Source: Linanthus parryae (Eukaryota > Streptophyta > Magnoliopsida > Ericales > Polemoniaceae). Taken from it: a DNA stretch of 64,000 bases. Below the pieces are notes generated by a model. The model had not been told where the DNA came from. It saw nothing but the letters and a program-made list of their open reading frames with translations, and did no database searches. The DNA is taken from assembly GCA_023055425.1 (NCBI GenBank), contig JALGPY010000003.1, positions 76,359,491 to 76,423,490 on the forward strand, given 5' to 3'. The translations under genes were made by a program, and so were the position numbers. Below, piece by piece: positions 56,401-64,000 of the stretch. The stretch's first letter is position 1, and each line of letters opens with the position of its first letter.

Positions 56401-57079
56401 AGTGGTCTGAAGAACCAATACCAAGATTATGGAGGGCTAGATCAGGGAAGTAATTAATCAAATTAACATTGCACCAGGCTCTGTCAAGACGTTGAAACGT
56501 GGGAGAACTGCTAAACCTATTGTTGGTCCAAGTAAACCGAGGGCCAACATTTTTAACTTCAAACATAGCCCTGTTATTAAGATAACTGAGAAGAGTGTCA
56601 GCTCCCCTAATATTTGAGGCACAAGGACCAGATTTATCATGTTGAAACAGAACTTGGTTAAAGTCTCCTAGAAGAATCAGAGGACTATTGTGAGGAAGAA
56701 TGGAATCAAAAAGGTTCCAGACATCAATACGTTGGTCAAAATTAGGGTTTCCATACACAAGTCCTAGGAACCATGGAGGAAGATTAGAGTTTGAGTGTGC
56801 AACTTCTAGAAGAATTAAGTTCTCAGAGGACCATTTCAAAGTGCCATAGAGAAGAGAGGAGTTCCATGCACACCAAAGACCACCACTGGATCCAATCGGA
56901 TCAATAAAGCAGTTTTTATCAAAACCTAGTTTTCTAAATTTTCTTTGAATAAAACAACTCTTTTCCTTAGTTTCAGATAAGAAAATGAGGGATGGCTTAA
57001 ATTTACGGGCCAGGGAAAGAACTTCTCGAATTGCAGAGTCCTGCCCCAAACCTCTGCAATTCCAACTTATGATATTCAT
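53442..57079 (-). pseudogene. LINE ORF2: endonuclease, reverse transcriptase, zf-RVT
   Basis: The ORF2 start MNIISWNCRGLG is at 57,079. The endonuclease keeps SETKEK, LGDFNQVL, RLDRAWCN and GSSDHSPLVLKF, including the catalytic Asn, Glu, Asp and His positions. RT keeps HIILIPKINNP, DFRPISLCNV, ALKLDISKAFNRI, GLRQGDPISPFLFAL and QFADDTLLF. Right after the FADD motif a TAA (54,962-54,964) replaces the usual Cys codon. The frame continues from 54,705, and after another change from 54,065. The zinc domain HCPNQVEKSNHIFLTC is near 53,750-53,700. The protein would nick DNA and copy LINE RNA at the site. It is now inactive because of one stop and at least two shifts. Confidence 0.88.
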
Positions 57080-59042
57080 GGCTCTCTTGGGGGTTGTTCT
57101 GGGACAACCACCCAAAACCCTGATTTCAATTTTTTTGCTTGCATGAAACTCGTCAGAAACAGAATCGTTGAATAATCTTAACCGTTTTTTGAATTTAAAC
57201 TTAAAGAACTGATCTGAAAAGGGATTAAAGTTAATCAAATTCATAATATCCAAAAGAAACGCAAGTGTACCTTTTTGAGCCTCCAATCTGGATGTAGTTT
57301 TTTTTTTCTTACCCTTCCCCTTGTGATCAGAAGCATGAGCCACAAGAGTTTCTCTCTTCTTTGCAACCTTCTTCAGTGCTGGGATCTGCAGTGCTCTTGT
57401 TTTAGGGTTGACCTTCTCTTTGCCCTTGCCCATGTCCTTCTTGGCACACTTCTTTTTCACTATCCACATGTCCTTCTTGTTCTCTCCTCTTTTTCCTCTG
57501 CTCTTTCTGGGGATTGAAGGACCAATCTCCTTAAGGATCTTGTCAATATCTACTAAGTCTTGATTTCTCTGATCTCTTTCAATATCTGTTTCTGAGGTGA
57601 GAGAGGGAGTGAACTCCGGTGCTTTGATGGAGAACCCTGTGTGAGATAGCATCTTATAGGTGGTTGGGAGTTGCCTCATTTGAGATGGGCTGGGTTGAAA
57701 ATGTGAGAAGTTGGGACAAGAGAGAGACTGAGCGGGCAGTTGCTGCAAAAAAGATTCCGGAGATTGGTTGTGGTGTTTTATAGTGTTGATTGGAGGAAGA
57801 CTTTTCAAATCCTGGAGTAAAGAATCGCCACTTTCAAAACTTGGGTGCATGTGTCTATTGAATAGATTCTCTGGAACCGAAGCAACATTCAAAGGGGACG
57901 GTTGGGGTTGCTGAGAAAGAGATGCCTTCATAACTGCTTCCGAAACGTGTGCATGCATCGGAAGTGAAGATGAACCACTCTGCAGGGGAATAAGAAACGA
58001 TTGGGATTGCTGTATTAATTGCCGGAGATTGGGGAAATAATCCTTTTTAAATGAAGAGGTGGCTTCCAAGAACGAATTTTGGTTTGAAACCATGGGTTCA
58101 GGGTTTGAGGGGGGTAAAGAAATTTGCTGAGTCATTTGATGAAGCAGAGTGTTCTGAGGAGAGTTGGGTTGGTGGTAAAGGGGGACCTTGGTTGGGATCA
58201 TGTGATACAGAGAGATCTTGAAAGGTGTAGATAGGAGTGATACTGGTGTCAAACTTCATGGTGCGAAAGGGGCCATGTTTAGAGTGAAATTTGAGCATAT
58301 GTGTCAACATTTTACGTTGGGGATTGACATGGAAGGGGTAAATAGAGAGATGATGAGATTGCACATATCTAGCCTCAAGCTTCTCCAAGACATCCACCAG
58401 GTTAGTACCACAATGTCTATTATCATGCCCTATACAACCACAGCGATAACAGACTTTGAAAATTCTCTCATAACTGAAATAAACCCATTTCAATTCATCT
58501 TCTCCGGGGACATTGATATAAGCCCCCGGAGTCAGAGCTTGGTCAAGAGCGACTCTAGATTTGATTCTTAGCCCTTGCATACTACAGACTCTATCAAAGG
58601 ACCAATCTACAACAATTAAATCCCCTGCCAGATTCCCCATTTTTTCTGCTGTTTCAAAATCAAACCCTTCAAACGACACATTAGGAACTTAGAACCAAAT
58701 ATCAGCTTTTTAAAAGTCAATTTCTGAAAGAGCCTGATTGTTTTTCCTTTCTTTGAAAACCAGAGAGAGTCCATGCATAGAGATGAGTGATTCATTGAGA
58801 AAAAAATCTCTATCTTTTGGATTTTGAAAGTGGAAGTGGTAAAAATCCTTCTTTTTTTCAATGCACACTGAACCAAGTGTTTTCCAAGCTTTACTAATAG
58901 CTTTCTGCATGACCGCATGTGACAGAGAGTTTTTCCCCAAGAATTTAGCAACCAAGGTGTTTTTCATAATCTCTCGAAATGTGAAAGCTTTCGAGGGATT
59001 AAGGGAAAGCACGGAACCCCTTTCATCAAGTCTTTCCTCCAT
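57080..59042 (-). pseudogene. LINE ORF1: DUF4283 and CCHC nucleic-acid-binding protein
   Basis: It starts at MEERLDERGSVLSL (59,042). The DUF4283-type part runs to a TAA at about 58,710, with a second stop about 30 bases on (near 58,690). It resumes at 58,679 with VSFEGFDFETAEKMGN and a knuckle CYRCGCIGHDNRHC (about 58,435). A frame change between 58,252 and 58,098 leads into a long Ser/Pro/Gln-rich part and a basic Lys-rich tail (57,560-57,280). No stop separates this tail from the ORF2 methionine, so the two are fused in frame. ORF1 proteins bind LINE RNA. Confidence 0.8.
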
Positions 59043-59624
59043 GGAATCGTTTGAGGAAGGGCTGTTAGCGTTAAATTGGTAAAATTTGGAGATGGTAGAA
59101 GGTGAGAGACAGAGAGGAAGAGAATGGTGAATACCATAACAGAAGAGAGAAGGGGAGTAGGAACTGATTAGCTAGGGATTGGACTGTGAGATTGAGAACG
59201 CCAGGACCCTGCAAAGATATAGCAAACACTTAGAACATAAACAAATACAAAGAGAATCACAGAAAGATAACAAGCCAATGCATGCAAAGAAAAAGAAATG
59301 ATGACTAAGTTGAGAGTAGATAGGAGGAGTGCAACAATGGTGAAGACATCCTCTACAGATTGTGGATTCATGCAATAGACTGCTAGTAGGCGATAGGGTG
59401 ATGATGATTTAGTGGATCAAGAATAGAATAGGAAGATTAGAATTAAACAAAACAAATGAAACTGCAGTAAGTGGAGGGTGAATAGGTAATTGGCATGGAG
59501 AAGTGTAAGAGTTAGGAGGGGGGTGATTTGGTGAACAGAGTTGGGAGGCTCAATGAAGGGACGGTTCGAGGAGCAGAGGGAGAGGCTCTAGAGAGAGCAA
59601 GGTTTTTTTTTTACTTCCTAAACT

Positions 59625-59676
59625 AAACACCCACACAAGCAAATATGTTTTTAACAAAACACCCACACAAGCAAAT
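59625..59676. repeat. 20-bp direct repeat
   Basis: AAACACCCACACAAGCAAAT occurs at 59,625-59,644 and 59,657-59,676. Related forms (AAACGCCCACACAAAT near 60,467 and AACACCCACTCC near 60,489) lie beyond the SINE, so part may be its target duplication. Confidence 0.7.
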
Positions 59677-60466
59677 GGGTGATAGCTAAAGTGGTGGAGC
59701 GTTTAATAACTCCCACATTAGGTCCTAGGTTCGGACTAGGACTGCAACTCGGACGGGCTGGGCGGGTTGACACCCCTGTCCAAGCCCAAGCCCGAGTTTT
59801 GTCGGGGTTGCCCAAGCCCAGCCCAGCCCCGGTTAGGAGCATCGCAAGCCCGTCCAAGCCCAAATTCGAACAAACCAGTTCGGGTTCGGGTTGAATTCGG
59901 GCTAGCCCATTAAATAAATAAATTAAAATAATTATCACATTCAACTCAATAAAATTGTCCCCTTAAAATTAAGTTAATAACTTACATATAAAAATCGATA
60001 TCGGATGTAGAAACTTCAAATTTTTTTTTCTAACTAAAAATAATGACTATATTGTTAGAGTGAATTATAAAATTATTCTATTGTATAAGAGAATACTAAT
60101 TTTTTGTGAAAAAAATATCTATTATTTAAGAACATAAACATAATTACATATATCACTAATAATTAATAGAAAAATGATAGACTCTTGATAAATATGCTAT
60201 ATAATCTTCTCCAAATATAACATTTATAGGTTATGAGTATACAAATCGGGCAATTCGGGCTAGCCCATCGTTTAATATTGGAACCCAAGCCCGGCCCTAA
60301 TTGCAATTCGGGTTTAGATTTTTTGCCCGAGCCCGTCCAAATTACTCAAAGTATGTGCCCAAGCCCGACTTTAGTCCGGGCTGGGTTCGGGTTGATCGGG
60401 TTCAACCCGTCCAAGTTGCACCCCTAGTTCGGACACAGTAGATGACAAACACGAAAGTCTAAAAAA
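59677..60466 (+). mobile_element. Short tRNA-derived SINE, split by a hAT MITE
   Basis: GGGTGATAGC at 59,677 opens a unit with box A TAGCTAAAGTGG (59,683-59,694) and box B GGTTCGGAC (59,728-59,736). The tail (60,435-60,466) ends in an A run. Without the hAT MITE it is about 90 bp. CACCCACACAAGCAAAT-like sequence on both sides looks like a target duplication. Confidence 0.55.
59737..60426. mobile_element. hAT-type MITE (690 bp)
   Basis: The ends TAGGACTGCAACTCGGACGG and, inverted, TAGGGGTGCAACTTGGACGG form terminal inverted repeats. The perfect 8-bp duplication GTTCGGAC lies at 59,729-59,736 and 60,427-60,434. Ends are rich in GGGC/GCCC words (CAAGCCCGAG, CGGGCTAGCCC), the centre is AT-rich. 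No transposase. Confidence 0.9.
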
Positions 60467-60714
60467 AACGCCCACACAAATAAAAAAAAACACCCACTCC
60501 AAAAATGATATTTTTCTAAACAAACGTTCTTTTACTTGTTTTTGTTGCTGGAAAAAATATCTACAAAATTAATTTCTATTTTTCTGAATATTTTGTTTAA
60601 AATAGAAATATTAAACATGAACTTATAGAGCGTGAAAAAATGAAAGGGCGTGTCCACCCTCGCTCTGTCTCTCTCCACAACTGTCAACCCAACACCCTTT
60701 GCTTTTATTTTTAA

Positions 60715-60835
60715 TGCTCCAAAAGAGCATCACGTGGTGCTCTACATCCAATGAGTATCTAAAATCACTTACGCCTTGATTAAATGTTGCGCTTTAATTG
60801 GTTATAGAGCACCACGTGGTGCTCTTTTGAAGCAC
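60715..60835. mobile_element. 121-bp fold-back MITE with CACGTG palindromes
   Basis: Arms TGCTCCAAAAGAGCATCACG and, inverted, GTGCTTCAAAAGAGCACCAC match over about 38 bp. TAA flanks both sides (60,712-60,714 and 60,836-60,838), as in PIF/Harbinger-type MITEs. The right arm contains the perfect 20-bp palindrome AGAGCACCACGTGGTGCTCT. Confidence 0.75.
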
Positions 60836-60890
60836 TAAAAGTTTGCTCCATGGGAAGACCTACCGTTATTGTGAGAAATATGAACTCAAT

Positions 60891-61043
60891 GGCCCCGTTT
60901 TGATGAACTTGATTAAGATTTTGAGATTTTACGTTGCTGAAATGAGTGATTGAGGTTAAAAGAGACCACTCCATCTTCTAACCTCAACCATTAATTTCAA
61001 AAATCTACAATCTCATTATCTTATTTAAGCTCATAGAAAGGCC
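60891..61043. mobile_element. Tourist-like MITE (153 bp)
   Basis: The left end GGCCCCGTTTTGATGAACTT and inverted right end GGCCTTTCTATGAGCTTAAA form imperfect inverted repeats of about 35 bp. AAT lies on both sides (60,888-60,890 and 61,044-61,046). Confidence 0.65.
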
Positions 61044-61046
61044 AAT

Positions 61047-61500
61047 GGGTTGGGTCAGAGCGGGTTCTGGCTTGGCAAGGTCTCCACCATTGTGGATGCC
61101 TGGATGGCCCATAGGCCCATCTCTATTGCTCTGCTCTCTTTTTTGTGTCTGCCCTTCCGTTCTGTGACAGCACTAGAAATGGCAAAGCTCGATTTCATAG
61201 AAACCTTATTTGGACTGCTATCTTGAAGCTGCAGTACTGTAAATATAATCAGAACATAGACACCAACTGGAGAACCGAAACAGGCTCTAAGTTACAAGTA
61301 TGGACGATGACACTGTCAAACTAAAAATGTCACATAATTCAAATATTTCGAAATATAAACATCTAATAATGCAACGCCAACGGAGTACAACACGAAAATA
61401 ATACTCACGAAGACCAGCCAATATATCAAAACTTGAAAGACTCGCCAACGCCTAGGAAAAAGAGGAGAGTCTGCCTCTCCCAGCAATGTCAAAACTGAAG
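61047..61500. other. Intergenic, nothing recognised
   Basis: No repeat, RNA gene or coding sequence that I can support. It separates the MITE cluster from the 3' end of the BCCIP-type gene. Confidence 0.6.
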
Positions 61501-61506
61501 TTTATT
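61501..61506 (-). terminator. Candidate poly(A) signal of the BCCIP-type gene
   Basis: The minus strand reads AATAAA 135 bases after the stop codon. Plant signals are loose, so this is only a candidate. Confidence 0.4.
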
Positions 61507-61640
61507 GGATCTGCAATATATACAACGGGGGAGTGTAAAGACGCATCGTTGTCGTTATAATAGAATAGAAAGTTAGGAAATTGAAAAGGACTAGAACCAC
61601 CGGCTACAATAGTAAAGTTTGGTGCACACCTTGTGAGACC

Positions 61641-63571
61641 TCACGATTCGTCTACCCAAGAATGCAACTGTTTTCTGAATTTTGCAACTTTTTCTGCTTC
61701 TACAGCCATGACTAAACCCATCAGCCGATAATTCTTTAGCTGAAAAAGTTACAGGATCATTTAGAATAAAACTTCAAACCCAGCTTCATCCTCCGCTCAA
61801 AATTAATAAAGTGTGGCTCGAATAGACATAAAAGTGGAAGAACAGAAACGAGATGAAAACTACAGAAACCATACCGATGACGATCCTTGGAGCCTAATTT
61901 ACTAAGTAAGATAGAGCAAGCTGGAACGTCTAAAAGGTTGCGAACCAGAAAAACTATAAATAGAATACTGACCTCCGGATCAGAAGACTTCCCAGTATGT
62001 AACGGGAACTTAAAGGACCACTGACTGAGCTGAAATTGATTCAAAGAAACATATAAGGACCACACACTGAGCAAAAATATATCCACGCAACAACCAGAAG
62101 AATAGAATATTGTCCGACTTCTACGAACCAAGAACTCGTACCTCCAAAAAGTTTTCATCTTCAGCCTTAATAAATATAGTATCTTCCTCAGAACTGTTCC
62201 GAGCTGCCTCTTTCTGTCTAGGATTCTTACGCTGTGGGTGACCAGAAGCCAAAAGGAATATTAATTCATACATGTACTACTATAAAATAAGTATATATTT
62301 ATATATGCCTACGTATGTACACCTCAATTGTCTTTATATCATATCATATGAATTTGAAAGCCAACATGGCAAGTGGTATGCAGTTTACGCGGTACCTCAT
62401 AGATTCTGGTGATCAAAAGATAGTGCTTAAAGCAAAAGGACTCTCGGAGCTCCTTCGTGGGCTACAGGCAGTGAACAGAGGCAGTTATAGTAGTAAAATA
62501 TCTAGTTTTCTTTTAAGGAACTCTCTTCAACTCGCACATCAAATACAATTTTCTCATCTAACCTCGTCTTCAGAAGCACTAGCGATTTCATCAAAAAGTG
62601 TATCGTAAAGAGGAGGCAAAAGCTGGTGAGGGAGATTTATAACACGCTGACAAACTATCAAACCGACGGTTGGAGCTTGCTCTTCCAAAAAGGACCTCAA
62701 GTATCCTAGAGTCTGCTGCTCCTTGCATACTGTAAGCAAGTACTCTTTGAGCTCCTTAATACATTTATGATCCTGGGCAGCGAAACAACCATGTTGGATT
62801 TACAAACCCAAACAGCTACATATCATAAATTGAGTAAGTTCAGAAACAATTGGTGTTTACCTTATATCTTCCCATGTTTAGTGCAGTTACAAAACAGTAA
62901 GGAGTATCATCTTCATCCCCATCAATCTTGATGATTGTCCCAACAGTGGTTTGCTCTAATATCAAATCTGTGAAACCACTAATATCCCATTGCTTGTCGT
63001 CAAGGTATGTTTGCAGCAAGACCTTCAGTCCATGGAAGTAAGAAGATTTTGGCTCACAGAAATCAAAATCTGCCTGAATGGTTCCCTTAAAAGCAAACAA
63101 AATAGAAACCAGTATAAGAACTACATAGCAACATATAAACAAACATATTTTTATTCAAGTATTAAGGGATGTATTACACGCTGTAGCAATTCTCCAAATG
63201 TAAAGATACCAGCTAGGTATTCGTGCTTACTTCAAACTCTTCATCATCAGACGATTGAGACTGTCCACTATTGTCTTCTTCGTCAGCAGGATAGCTGAGT
63301 CCATTGCCTATATATTTACATTTAACATTCTATCATAAACTTTTTCCAGCAGTAGAATAAACTAAGAAGTCTGTCCGTGCAGTAGGAGAATACTGAACTG
63401 TAACTGACTGTTACCTGTAGAGTTAGGGAAAGATTTTTCATGAAGTTTGGAGTTCTCAGTCTGCTGTTTGACCATGTGAGCAGAGGTCATTCGAGCAACA
63501 GATCGAGAAAATTGAGAGAATGTGGAAGGGCGGGATTTCAGTAACTGACGGTGTGTTGGCTTCCGCGGCAT
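61641..63571 (-). CDS. BCCIP: BCCIP/BCP1-family protein, eight exons, 326 aa
   Basis: Exons on the minus strand: 63,571-63,415; 63,307-63,231; 63,085-62,861; 62,772-62,563; 62,461-62,396; 62,231-62,142; 62,029-61,973; 61,739-61,641. All introns have GT and AG, all junctions are in phase, and they total 981 nt (326 codons plus TGA). The N-terminus is basic, followed by an acidic stretch (QSQSSDDEEFE) and the BCP1 domain: DFDFCEPK, DLILEQTTVGTIIKIDGDED, LLTVCKEQ, APTVGLIVCQRVINLPHQLL, RESFCFKHYLLITRIYE, LSQWSFKFPL and NYRLMGLVMAVEAEKVAKFR. Family knowledge: yeast Bcp1 is a nuclear chaperone and export factor for ribosomal protein uL14; human BCCIP binds BRCA2 and p21. The plant role is inferred by homology. 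Every conserved block is present, so it is probably functional. Confidence 0.93.

Positions 63572-64000
<429 letters not shown>

Larger units (their letters stand above)
52718..59605 (-). mobile_element. L1-clade LINE, near full length, degenerate
   Basis: On the minus strand: leader (59,605-59,043), ORF1, ORF2, 3' UTR ending TTCCTTCTCCTCG plus nine A (T run at 52,718-52,726). The domain order DUF4283, CCHC knuckle, APE endonuclease, RT, zf-RVT is that of plant L1 LINEs. Stops and frame changes occur in both ORFs. Target duplications could not be matched, and the 5' end, next to another T run at 59,603, is approximate. Confidence 0.88.

Noticed and set aside
61757..62158. 133-codon minus-strand frame in the BCCIP-type gene
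   Set aside because: It runs through exon 7 in a wrong frame and through introns; the spliced exons explain the region.
62315..62608. 97-codon plus-strand frame
   Set aside because: It is antisense to exons 4 and 5 of the BCCIP-type gene, whose sense translation matches the family.

Overview
This window is nuclear DNA of a flowering plant, most likely a eudicot. The evidence is plant-type Ty1/copia (Angela and Sirevirus/SIRE lineages) and Ty3/gypsy elements primed by initiator-Met tRNA, a plant L1-clade LINE, several MITE types, and one host gene with GT-AG introns, all in AT-rich DNA. No rRNA, CRISPR or organelle genes were seen. The species cannot be fixed from sequence alone.

Almost everything from 1 to about 60,500 is nested transposable elements. 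(i) 1-3502, + strand: 3' half of an Angela-type copia element A with a 1.32 kb LTR, apparently inserted into the 3' end of (ii) an old, broken SIRE-type copia element B on the - strand (3503 to about 10,880). (iii) A second Angela-type LTR (C, - strand) ends at 12,177. (iv) A Ty3/gypsy LTR (G1, + strand) starts near 12,438 and ends at 38,589. It is split by two retrotransposons whose LTRs and 5-bp target duplications can all be seen. E1 (13,018-25,673; TSD CTCCA) is a 12.7 kb element with 2.5 kb LTRs and no gag-pol. SIRE-II (26,208-37,046; TSD CTAGC) is a 10.8 kb Sirevirus-type copia element with an extra ORF after pol. (v) Inside E1's left LTR lies a 1811-bp Mutator-like element with about 80-bp inverted repeats and a 9-bp TSD; the other E1 LTR supplies the empty site. 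It carries a recognisable first exon of a SAL1/FIERY1-type phosphatase gene, so it is a Pack-MULE. (vi) G1 is followed by a gypsy chain: internal region, LTR G2 (41,006-42,603), internal region with an Athila-like protease remnant, LTR G3 (46,941-48,567).

From 48.6 to 52.7 kb there is a solo-LTR candidate and several degenerate MITEs. A 6.9 kb LINE (- strand, 52,718 to about 59,605) follows, with ORF1 (DUF4283 plus CCHC) and ORF2 (endonuclease, RT, zf-RVT), broken by stops and shifts. Next come a short tRNA-derived SINE interrupted by a 690-bp hAT MITE (8-bp TSD in both flanks) and two small MITEs.

The only gene that looks functional is at the right end on the - strand (61,641-63,571): an eight-exon BCCIP/BCP1-family gene whose exons join into a 326-residue protein with every junction in phase. 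A (TAA)37 microsatellite lies about 200 bp upstream of its start codon.

The most notable observations are the Pack-MULE with the SAL1 exon; a 10-16 bp palindrome dispersed through LTRs, leaders and coding sequence of both SIRE elements, whose core differs between them (AAAGCTTT in B, AAGGCCTT in II); and the extra ORF of SIRE-II, which has its own gene-like leader.
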